A stretch of DNA of 64,000 nt from CAIVVT01 sp963838205 (lineage in GTDB: Bacteria; Acidobacteriota; Terriglobia; Bryobacterales; Bryobacteraceae): positions 1 through 64,000 of the forward strand of contig CAWIQF010000020.1 of the NCBI GenBank assembly GCA_963838205.1. Direction: 5' to 3'. The position numbers and the translations under genes were made by a program. The notes beneath the pieces are model-generated. The model was not told the DNA's origin, did no database searches, and worked only from the letters and a program-made list of their open reading frames with translations. Numbering within the stretch: the stretch's first letter is position 1; the number at the start of each line of letters is the position of its first letter. Shown here piece after piece: positions 37,581 through 45,409 of this stretch.

Positions 37581-37699
37581 TCAGAAGCCTGCAATAGTCT
37601 TGATGATAGCCTCAGCGCGGCTTGATCGGCTCAGAGCGCCGAGTTGCCGAGGATTTTCTGCTGCTATAGTGAATCCTCGCTCGTGGACGAACGCAGATC

Positions 37700-37808
37700 A
37701 TGACCGCCCAGTCAAACACAGAGCCGCAGGCAGCGTCCGCGGCCGAATGGGAACGAGTCGGCTCCCGGGAGTCGCCCTCCTGGTATCACGCCCGCCGTGA
37801 GTTCGCGC
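37700..37808 (+). pseudogene. Possible 5' remnant of a methyltransferase-like gene
   Basis: ATG 37700 opens MTAQSNTEPQAASAAEWERV then GSRESPSWYHARRE, resembling the N terminus of some SAM methyltransferases (W.RVG....WYLDP). It then runs into the 3' end of the convergent FG-GAP gene and is open only about 50 codons. I see no downstream continuation. Evidence is weak. Confidence 0.25.
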
Positions 37809-39491
37809 CTAGCGCGGTTCCTGGACGTTCAGAATCTGGTCCGCCGGCACGTTCTTGAGCACCTGGCGCGTGCCGCTGGGCCACTGGATTTCGATACTCT
37901 CCGCATTGGCGGCGGCGCCCAGTCCGAAGTGCACGCGGCGGTCGCTCGAGGTGCTGTAGCCGACGCTGGTGGTGGCGTGGTTGTATTGTGGCTTGCCGCC
38001 CGCCGGCGTCAGCTTGATGCGCGCGCCCAGGCCGTCGCGGTTGCTTCTGGTTCCGGTGAGCTTCAGCAGCAGCCAGTGATTGGGCGCCGGCGAGCGGTTC
38101 ATCCAGATTTCGGGGCTCTCGTTTTGCGTCACCACGACGGCGTCGATGCGGCCGTCGTTGTTGAGATCGCCGAAGGCCACGCCGCGGTGCCGGGCGGCGT
38201 GGGCGAAACTGGGTCCGGCGCTCGCGGAAACATTTTCGAACTTCGTGTTCCCAAGATTCCGCAGCACCATGTTCGGCAGCGCGGAGGGGCGGTGATCGAT
38301 CTCCTCCGCATTATCCAGAATCGCGGCGGAGCTCACGAACAGATCCTTGAATCCGTCGTTGTCGAAATCGAACATGCCGGCGCCCCAGCCCGTGACGCCC
38401 GCAGTGGCGCGCGTGAGCCCCGAGCGGCTGGTCACGTCGAGGAAGTCGCGCCCGCGATTGAGAAACAGCGGAAAGGTGTCGCCGACCATGCCGACGACGA
38501 AGATATCGGGGCGGCCGTCGTTGTCGATGTCCCTGAAATCCGTGCCCATGGCGGCGATCGACCTACCGTTTTCGTTGTATGCCACCCCGGCCAGAATCGC
38601 GTTCTCAGTGAAGGTGCCGTTGCCGTTGTTGTGGAATAGAAAATTGCGGTAAGTGTCGTTGGAAACGAAGATGTCGGTGAAGCCATCGCCGTCGTAGTCG
38701 GCGAAGGCTACGCCCATACCCTTGCCGATGTGTTTGGCGATGCCCGATTTCTCCGAGACATCAGTGAACGTGCCGTCGCCGTTGTTGTGATACAGGATAT
38801 TCGGCTGCCCGGAATAGTTGTCGGGAGAGCAGTAGGCGCGCACCGGCCCAATGGCGCAGGGCGGCTCGGTTTTGATGTCCCAGTTCACGTAGTTGACCAC
38901 GAACAGATCGAGATAGCCGTCGTTGTCGTAGTCGAACCAGCCCGCGCCGATCGACCACGCCTTGCCGTATTTCGGCAGCAGGCCCGCCACGCCGGCCTTG
39001 GCCGTGACGTCGGTGAAAGTGCCGTCGCCGTTGTTATGGAACAACTGATTGCGGTTGACGCCGGCGATGTAAAGGTCCTCCCAGCCGTCGTTGTCGTAGT
39101 CGCCCGCGGCCACGCCCATGCCGTAGCCCGCTCCGGCCAGGCCGGCCTTCTCGGTCACGTCGGTGAAAGTGCCGTCGCCGTTGTTGCGGTACAGCCGGTT
39201 GTGGAAGCGGGGATCGGACTTATCCATCGACGGCAGGTCGGCGCCGTTGACGAAGTAGATGTCCGGCAGGCCGTCGTTGTTGTAGTCGAAGATCGCCACG
39301 CCGGCCAGCATCGTCTCCACCTGGTGCTTCTGCGGCGTGATGGAGTTGTTCATTTTGAACGTAATGCCCGAGCGCTGAATGGCGTCTTCAAACACGATCG
39401 AAGGCGCAGGCTCCGGCGCCGAGCGCAGCACCGGATAGAGTCCCAGCGCCGCCAGCGCGAGCACGGTGATCGCCGCAACGCGATGCTGCAT
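37809..39491 (-). CDS. FG-GAP/VCBS repeat and ASPIC/UnbV (CRTAC1-like) protein, secreted
   Basis: A 560-aa beta-propeller protein. The signal anchor (AAITVLALAALGLYPVL) is followed by at least six Ca-binding repeats of the type DYNNDGLPD, DYDNDGWED, DYDNDGYLD, DYDGDGFTD, DIDNDGRPD, DFDNDGFKD and DLNNDGRID, each with an RNNGDGTFTDV-like strand. The C-terminal ASPIC/UnbV domain (about residues 485-560) carries LGARIKLTPAGG, SVGYSTSSDRRVHFGLG and IEIQWPSGTRQVL. Such proteins are surface or secreted binding proteins of unknown ligand, typically expanded in this phylum. Start ATG 39491. It converges with the region holding the two gene remnants. Confidence 0.93.
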   Translation of the reverse strand: MQHRVAAITVLALAALGLYPVLRSAPEPAPSIVFEDAIQRSGITFKMNNSITPQKHQVETMLAGVAIFDYNNDGLPDIYFVNGADLPSMDKSDPRFHNRLYRNNGDGTFTDVTEKAGLAGAGYGMGVAAGDYDNDGWEDLYIAGVNRNQLFHNNGDGTFTDVTAKAGVAGLLPKYGKAWSIGAGWFDYDNDGYLDLFVVNYVNWDIKTEPPCAIGPVRAYCSPDNYSGQPNILYHNNGDGTFTDVSEKSGIAKHIGKGMGVAFADYDGDGFTDIFVSNDTYRNFLFHNNGNGTFTENAILAGVAYNENGRSIAAMGTDFRDIDNDGRPDIFVVGMVGDTFPLFLNRGRDFLDVTSRSGLTRATAGVTGWGAGMFDFDNDGFKDLFVSSAAILDNAEEIDHRPSALPNMVLRNLGNTKFENVSASAGPSFAHAARHRGVAFGDLNNDGRIDAVVVTQNESPEIWMNRSPAPNHWLLLKLTGTRSNRDGLGARIKLTPAGGKPQYNHATTSVGYSTSSDRRVHFGLGAAANAESIEIQWPSGTRQVLKNVPADQILNVQEPR

Positions 39492-39577
39492 CTTCGATCA
39501 GAACCCCCTTTCCGTTCCAACCGCGGGAGTGACGTCCAGCGACCTGCCAGTGCCTGGTTGCTGAAGTTCCGATACTG

Positions 39578-39600
39578 GCTCCCTTACGGTCGCGGCTCTG
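39578..39600. repeat. Single unit of the dispersed GC-rich repeat
   Basis: GCTCCCTTACGG followed by TCGCGGCTCTG differs at one position from the second tandem unit near 6573-6595. It lies in the 400-base gap between the FG-GAP gene and the rhamnosidase-like gene. Spurious translation of this repeat gives an RYWLPYGRGSA peptide. Confidence 0.6.
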
Positions 39601-39894
39601 CAGTCGTTACAGCGCTTCGCGCGCAGGCGAGCGGTTTGATACGCCAACTTCTGCAACTTAGTACTAGGTGTATTCTGGCGAAAGCCACCGGCCGGAGCAA
39701 CTGAACGCCTGGTGCGGCGCGCTGTGGCCGGCCTCCCGCCAGCGGCGTTTGAGGCTGCAAAAAATGGCACAACCTGAAGGATGTTGATTGTGATTGAATG
39801 AATTTGGCGGAGATGATCGCAGGAGCAATCTAATTGCGCCAGGACGTTCATCAAACGCCTGCGGCTCCAAATGGGACAGGCCGCCGGACTGGAC

Positions 39895-42729
39895 ATGCAA
39901 AGAAGAGAATTCCTTAAATCCGTTGCCGCGACCGCGGCGTTGGCCGGCAATGCAATCGCTCAACCGCTTTCGAGACCTGCGGGCGCGCGCTTCATCTGGT
40001 ATGACGCCCAGGGCGAGGGTCGCAATCAATTTGCGCAGTTTCGCAAGAAGCTTGAAATCTCAGGGCGCGTGGAATCGGCGCTGCTGCACGTGTTCGCGGA
40101 CACGACGTATCAGTTGTTCATCAACGGTGAGTTCGTCGAGTTCGGACCGGTGCGTTGCGATCCGCGATTTCCGCTTTACGATACGCACGACATCGCGAAA
40201 TTCCTGCGGCCTGGCGCCAACGTCATCGCCATCGAGGTCAACTTCTGGGGTTTGAAAACCTTCAAGGCGATGCCCGTGCGCGGAGGCATGATCGCGTGGG
40301 GCGAAGCGAAGCACGAAGGCGGGAAGATCGATCTCACGACTGGCGCGACTCGATGGCGCTCGACCAAGTCGAAGAGCCGCACGCGCTACGCACCCAAACT
40401 CAGCTTCGCGCTGCAAGCCGCCGATCTGGTGGACCAAAGCAACGTCGAGGATGGCTGGCGGACGGCCGCGTTCGACGACTCAGGCTGGCCGCCCGCGGTG
40501 GAGATTGAACGGCAGGACTCATGGGGCGAACTCGAGCCGCGCAACATCCCGTTCATGTCGGGCGAGAGCGTGGCGATCGAGACGCCCACTCCCGTATTCG
40601 CTCTGCGCAAGAGCGAGGAATGGCATTCCTTCTCCGTGCCGGTGCCGCACCATTTTGACGACGACTCAAGCCAGTACAGCAATTTCGTGGCTTTCAGCAC
40701 GTGGCTGTATTCGCCGGCGGAGCAGACCATCGTCGCGGGTGTATTTCACGGTCAGAACTGGATCAATGGCGCGCCTCTTCCGAAGGCTATGACTGCGATT
40801 GACCGTCCGATGCGCGTGAGTCAGCAGTGGAAGCTCAACCAGGGTTGGAATTACCTGTTCGGCTTTGTGGACGCTTACTACGACCGGCTGGATGAATACT
40901 TCGCCCTGCCCGAGGGTCGAGGTTTCGTCTTCTCGACGGAGAAGGACCCGAATTCGCCGTTCGCGTTTCGCCATTCGCCGGTGCTGATGGCCTGCGAATA
41001 CGAAGCGCATCTCAAGTCGAAGCCGCTTCCGTACCCTCCCGAGGAGACACTGGGAAGCGTTGGCGGCTGGGTTAACGTCAAACGTGGCGACGTGGCGCAA
41101 AGTCCGTGCCGCGAGACGAGTTGGGACGAGTATGCGGATTCCTGGGAATCCATCGCGCCGGCCGCGCTCGACGGCCACACATTCCGCTTGAGCGATTATC
41201 CACACGGCTTCGCGCTCCAGCTGGACCTGCAGTGGATGCACCTAATGCTGCCGCGTATCAGACTGCGCGGCGTGCGGGGTGCAACGCTGGACGTCATCTA
41301 CACCGAGAGGCTATCGCCGGACGGCGAGCACGTTCAACAATTTTCCTGGTACCCGGTCGGCGATCGTGCTCTCATCGCGGGCGATGCCATCGACTGGATG
41401 CCGGCCAATCCGCGCGGCGCGCGCTATTGCCTCGTCTCGGTCCGCAGCCCGCGCGAGGACGTCACGCTGGAATCGCTGCGCCTGCGCTCGGCGAACTATC
41501 CGGTGCAGCGCAAAGGGTCCTTCCGTTGTTCCGACCCCTGTCTCACAGAAGTCTGGAAGATGTGCCAGCGTACGCAGGCGGCCAACATGGAGGACGCATT
41601 TATCGACTGTGCGCAGCGCGAGCGCGGCATGTACGGCCGCGACACAATTATCCAATACCACAACAACCTGGCGACATTCGGCGATCGGGCACTCATGGGT
41701 CGCTGTCTGCAATTGTTCGGGCAGTCGCTGGATACCACGGGACGATTCCGCATCGTCTATCCCAATACGGGCTCGTACACCCACAATGATTTCGCGCTGA
41801 ATATGGTTGAAGGCTATCGCAGTTACTATGACCACTCGGGCGACGTAGCGCGGATCCGCGCGGACTGGCCGGCCATCCGCTCCAACCTCGATTACTTCCA
41901 CAAATGGTCCGACCGGCGCGCGGACCTGTTGATGGAAAACCTGAAGGAGCTCGGCGGTTTTCAAGGCGAAGGTATCGAGCCTGAGTCGCAGATCGACAAT
42001 AGCGGTCTGAGCTGCTTCTTCTCGCTGGCCTATCTGCTGGCACTGCAGAGCGGCTTGCGGCTGGCCCGCGCGATCGGCAAGGAAGACGACGCTCGCAACC
42101 TCGAACGCCGCGTGACGATACTGTCGCGCTCCATTCCTATGTCTTTTTGGGACGAGCAAAAGGGCTGCTTCCGCGACAATGTAAAGGGCACGACACACTC
42201 ATTGGATTCGAGTCTCTTCGCCGTGCGGGCGGGCATCGTTACTCCAGAACAACTCAGCGCCATCCGTATTCACGTGACCAGGGAATTGCGCTCCGTATTC
42301 TTGAATGGATACGATGCCACGGGCGGATTCAATGTCTCCTCGGCATTCGCGTTCTACATATTCGATGGTCTCTATAAGGCCGGTATGTCGGAAGTCGCGG
42401 AGAACCTGATGCGTCAGGGCTGGGGCCATTTTCTCTCCCATGGTCTGAAGACCACACCCGAGTACTTCACCATGGACCAGAGCCTGTGCCATGCCTGGTC
42501 GGCCTGTCCCGCCTATTACCTTTCGAAGTATGTGCTGGGGATCGCGTTCCCCGATGCGCCGAACCTGGATACGGTCCGGATCAATGTCCAGGCCCATGGC
42601 ATCACCGCGGCCGAAGGCGCGTGGCCGCATCCGCGCGGGGTGATCGAAGTCAAATGGCACATGGATGGAGAGCGGCGTATATTCGATTTCGTGCGCGCGC
42701 CCGCGGGCATCCGAATCACCGGCGTTTGA
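39895..42729 (+). CDS. Alpha-L-rhamnosidase-like GH78 protein, Tat-exported
   Basis: A 944-aa exported hydrolase with a Tat signal (MQRREFLKSVAATAALAGNA). N-terminal beta-sandwich domains include FADTTYQLFINGEFVEFGPV (rhamnosidase N domain). The (alpha/alpha)6 barrel carries the GH78 acid-residue signature FIDCAQRERGMYGRD, then NMVEGYRSYYDHSGDVARIR and GYDATGGFNVSSAFAFYIF. The C-terminal beta-domain includes HGITAAEGAWPHPRGVIEV. ATG 39895 is chosen because it places the twin Arg at residues 3-4; an in-frame ATG lies at 39871. It removes terminal alpha-L-rhamnose from glycans or glycosides. Monocistronic. Confidence 0.88.
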   Translation: MQRREFLKSVAATAALAGNAIAQPLSRPAGARFIWYDAQGEGRNQFAQFRKKLEISGRVESALLHVFADTTYQLFINGEFVEFGPVRCDPRFPLYDTHDIAKFLRPGANVIAIEVNFWGLKTFKAMPVRGGMIAWGEAKHEGGKIDLTTGATRWRSTKSKSRTRYAPKLSFALQAADLVDQSNVEDGWRTAAFDDSGWPPAVEIERQDSWGELEPRNIPFMSGESVAIETPTPVFALRKSEEWHSFSVPVPHHFDDDSSQYSNFVAFSTWLYSPAEQTIVAGVFHGQNWINGAPLPKAMTAIDRPMRVSQQWKLNQGWNYLFGFVDAYYDRLDEYFALPEGRGFVFSTEKDPNSPFAFRHSPVLMACEYEAHLKSKPLPYPPEETLGSVGGWVNVKRGDVAQSPCRETSWDEYADSWESIAPAALDGHTFRLSDYPHGFALQLDLQWMHLMLPRIRLRGVRGATLDVIYTERLSPDGEHVQQFSWYPVGDRALIAGDAIDWMPANPRGARYCLVSVRSPREDVTLESLRLRSANYPVQRKGSFRCSDPCLTEVWKMCQRTQAANMEDAFIDCAQRERGMYGRDTIIQYHNNLATFGDRALMGRCLQLFGQSLDTTGRFRIVYPNTGSYTHNDFALNMVEGYRSYYDHSGDVARIRADWPAIRSNLDYFHKWSDRRADLLMENLKELGGFQGEGIEPESQIDNSGLSCFFSLAYLLALQSGLRLARAIGKEDDARNLERRVTILSRSIPMSFWDEQKGCFRDNVKGTTHSLDSSLFAVRAGIVTPEQLSAIRIHVTRELRSVFLNGYDATGGFNVSSAFAFYIFDGLYKAGMSEVAENLMRQGWGHFLSHGLKTTPEYFTMDQSLCHAWSACPAYYLSKYVLGIAFPDAPNLDTVRINVQAHGITAAEGAWPHPRGVIEVKWHMDGERRIFDFVRAPAGIRITGV

Positions 42730-42827
42730 CCGGGGCGCAAGAGGCGTCCCCGCTGTGGAGATCGGACTGAATGCGCATTCCATATTAGCAGGCCGAACGT
42801 CGATCACCGCCGCTGCCAGGGTGGCTG

Positions 42828-44156
42828 CTATTGCGCCATCTCCGGGTCCGGCCTGAAGCACTCTCCTGGCAGCGGCGGGTACATTTCCTCCAGTCCTTCC
42901 CGCAGCTCGACGCCTAATCCCGGCTTGTCCGGGATGTCGAAGTAACTGTCCTTCACGACCGGGCCGTCTTTGAGTACGCCTTCCTTGAACGGATCGGGAG
43001 TCATGTTCATTTCGAGCAGGAAACGGTTCGGCGAGGCGGCCATCAGATGGGCGTTGGCGACAGCCATCAGCCCATCGCCCCAGTTATGCGTGGCCAGTAG
43101 CTTGCCGCGCGTGTGCGCCATGCGGGCCATGTGCCAGGCCTCGGTCACCCCGGCGTCGTCGCAGGAATGCTGCACGATGTCATAGGCGCCGCTGTCGAGC
43201 ATCTCCGCATTCTCGGCCCGGTTGCCGCGCTTCTCGCCGCCCGAGATTTTGACTGTCGGCAGCGCCTTCTTCACCGCGAGGTAATCCTGAGCTATCCGGC
43301 CTGTGGGCTCCTCAAACCAGAGGAACTTCTGCGCCTCCAGCACCGGCGCGATCTCCAGGCACTGCGCAACCGACCAGCGCATATTGGCTTCCTGTATGAG
43401 CTGAAACTCCGGCCCCACGGCCTGCCGGATGCGTTCGAGGTAGGGAATGAAGTCGGAGATGCGGATTCCCAGCTTGCCGAAGCCTGCCCCGGGACGGAAC
43501 TTGAACGCCTTGTAACCGTTCTTCTGGTGCGTCAGGGCCTGCCTGATCAAATCCTCCGGGCCGGGGAAACGGGAACCCCTGCGCCACGAGAACTCGCCGC
43601 CACTGGCGTACACGGGGATGCGCGTGACTGGTTCGGTATCGATCGCCAGCAGAGTGTAGAGCGGCAGGCCCTGCGATTTGGCGATGATGTCCCACAGCGC
43701 CGTGTCCACGCCGCCCCATGCGCCCCGCCCTCCCGGACCGCTGATGCCGCCCGAGAGTTCCTCGACATCGTAGGGATTCTTCCCGCGAAGAATGGGAGCG
43801 ATCACCGCCTCGGTGTACTCCTTCATCTGCCGCGGACCCTTGAACTGGTTGCAACTCCCCAGGCCCGTGATCCCCGCGTCGGTGGACACTGTGACGATCG
43901 CCGCCTCCGTCTTCCAGGCGACGACGTGGCTGTCCGCGTCCGGCCACTCCTCGTCGGGCTTGAGCCGGTACGAGAGATGCATCAGCTTGACGCCGGTGAT
44001 TTTGATCTTCTCGCGCCGAAGGCCTTCCAACGGATGAGTGCGGATGCTCAGCTTCTTCGTCCGAGCTGGCTGAGCACTCCCGGCTGAAAGGCCCAGCGCG
44101 GATCCCGCGGCAGCGGCGGACGAGCCGAGCAGGCTGCGCCGCGAAATGAGTTGCAT
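42828..44156 (-). CDS. Enolase-superfamily (mandelate racemase/muconate lactonizing) enzyme, Tat-exported
   Basis: A 442-aa protein with a Tat-like signal (ISRRSLLGSSAAAAGSALGL). The MR/MLE barrel shows GYKAFKFRPGAGFG (K-x-K catalytic Lys), LIQEANMRW, LWFEEPT and ISGGEKRG (three acidic metal ligands), and THNWGDG with the catalytic His. The residue at the first ligand position is Glu (QEAN) where mandelate racemases often have Asp. Known relatives dehydrate sugar acids; Tat export of an enolase-superfamily enzyme suggests periplasmic processing. Divergent from the URO-D gene at 44333. Confidence 0.9.
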   Translation of the reverse strand: MQLISRRSLLGSSAAAAGSALGLSAGSAQPARTKKLSIRTHPLEGLRREKIKITGVKLMHLSYRLKPDEEWPDADSHVVAWKTEAAIVTVSTDAGITGLGSCNQFKGPRQMKEYTEAVIAPILRGKNPYDVEELSGGISGPGGRGAWGGVDTALWDIIAKSQGLPLYTLLAIDTEPVTRIPVYASGGEFSWRRGSRFPGPEDLIRQALTHQKNGYKAFKFRPGAGFGKLGIRISDFIPYLERIRQAVGPEFQLIQEANMRWSVAQCLEIAPVLEAQKFLWFEEPTGRIAQDYLAVKKALPTVKISGGEKRGNRAENAEMLDSGAYDIVQHSCDDAGVTEAWHMARMAHTRGKLLATHNWGDGLMAVANAHLMAASPNRFLLEMNMTPDPFKEGVLKDGPVVKDSYFDIPDKPGLGVELREGLEEMYPPLPGECFRPDPEMAQ

Positions 44157-44332
44157 ACAGTGATCGCTCCCCTTCCATCAGTAAACAAATGGACTTGACC
44201 AGTCAATGCCAGCGGAGGCGCGATCGCGCTCAGCCACGACAGCGGACCAAGGCGTTGGCCAACAGGGTCGGAACGGAACTGACGGTTCTGATCTCACCGC
44301 AATTGGACACGCGCTCCGCTGCGCCCGCAAGT

Positions 44333-45409
44333 ATGATCGATAGGATGGCTGAAATGACACCTCGCGAACGTTGGAAGGCGGTTCTCGATGGCCGTGGCGC
44401 CGACCGGCCGCCATGCGATTACTGGGCCACCGCCGAAGTGACGGCGCGCTTGCTGCGCGACTTGCATTGCGCGGACGAGCGCGCGTTGTGGAAATGCCTG
44501 GGCGTGGACAAGTGCATCCACCTGGCGCCGCGCCATCCGCGGGCCGTGGAAACGGACTGGCATCTGCAATCGCTGTTCAGCATCTGGGGCATCGTGACGC
44601 GCGAAATCGGATATGGGTCGGGCGTGTACACCGAGGTCGCGAGCGGTCCGCTCGAAGCGGCCGAGACGCCGGCCGATATCGAACGCTTTGCCTGGCCGGA
44701 CGCCGAAGAGTGGGACCTGACCGGCATTCGCGAGCAGGCGCTGGCCTGGAAGGATTACCCGATTCTGTGCGGCTCGTACGAGCCTTTCTATCTTTACAGC
44801 CGGATGCGCGGCATGGAGCGCGCGCTGACCGATCTGATCGACCATCCGGCCATCGCCGAAGCGGCGCTGGCGCGCATCCACTCGATTCACGAGCGCCTGT
44901 TCGAGCGCATCCTCGCGGAGGCCGGCGATGTGATCGGCTTCGTCTATGTCGCCGAAGACCTCGGCACCCAGGAATCGCTGCTGATGAGCCCGGCGCTGTT
45001 CCGGCGTTTTCTGCGCCCGACTCTGCGGCGCATGATCGACCTGGCGCACGGCCACGGCGTGAGTGTGTTCCACCACGATGACGGCGCGATCCGTCCGTTG
45101 ATCCCCGACCTGCTCGACATCGGCATCGACGTGCTGAATCCGATCCAGTGGCGCTGCCACGGCATGGAGCGCGCGGCGCTGGCCCGCGATTTCGGCAGCC
45201 GGGTGGTCTTCCACGGCGGAGTGGACAACCAGCAGACGTTGCCGTTCGGCAGCCCGGCGGACGTTCGGCGTGAGGTTGAAGATAATCTCGCCTTCTTCTC
45301 CACTTGCAAAGGCTACATCGTGGCGCCCTGCCATAACATCCAGGCCAACACACCGACCGCCAATATCGTAGCGCTGTATGAGACGGTTCGAAGAAGAGGA
45401 GCGCAATGA
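44333..45409 (+). CDS. Uroporphyrinogen decarboxylase (URO-D) family protein
   Basis: About 358 aa, URO-D superfamily barrel. Landmarks are MTPRERWKAVLDGRGADRPP, DVIGFVYVAEDLGTQESLLM, VSVFHHDDGAIRPLIPDLLD, GIDVLNPIQWRCHGME and VVFHGGVDNQQTLPFGSP, with YIVAPCHNIQ near the C terminus. Unlike the URO-D protein at 29416-30582 it has HHDDG where that one has HGCG, so a zinc site, if present, differs. Starts at ATG 44333, 44345 or 44354 are possible; all are in frame and homology starts at MTPRERW. Its stop overlaps the following GH78 start (ATGA), so it is translationally coupled to a rhamnosidase. Function unknown. Confidence 0.87.
   Translation: MIDRMAEMTPRERWKAVLDGRGADRPPCDYWATAEVTARLLRDLHCADERALWKCLGVDKCIHLAPRHPRAVETDWHLQSLFSIWGIVTREIGYGSGVYTEVASGPLEAAETPADIERFAWPDAEEWDLTGIREQALAWKDYPILCGSYEPFYLYSRMRGMERALTDLIDHPAIAEAALARIHSIHERLFERILAEAGDVIGFVYVAEDLGTQESLLMSPALFRRFLRPTLRRMIDLAHGHGVSVFHHDDGAIRPLIPDLLDIGIDVLNPIQWRCHGMERAALARDFGSRVVFHGGVDNQQTLPFGSPADVRREVEDNLAFFSTCKGYIVAPCHNIQANTPTANIVALYETVRRRGAQ

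Noticed and set aside
38100..39250. Regularly spaced similar segments resembling a CRISPR or minisatellite
   Set aside because: They are the codons of the Ca-binding FG-GAP repeats (DxDNDGxxD), not direct DNA repeats with spacers.
38730..39704. A + strand frame ending in an RYWLPYGRGSA-type peptide
   Set aside because: It is antisense to the FG-GAP gene and then translates the dispersed DNA repeat; the peptide is a known kind of artefact of repeat translation.
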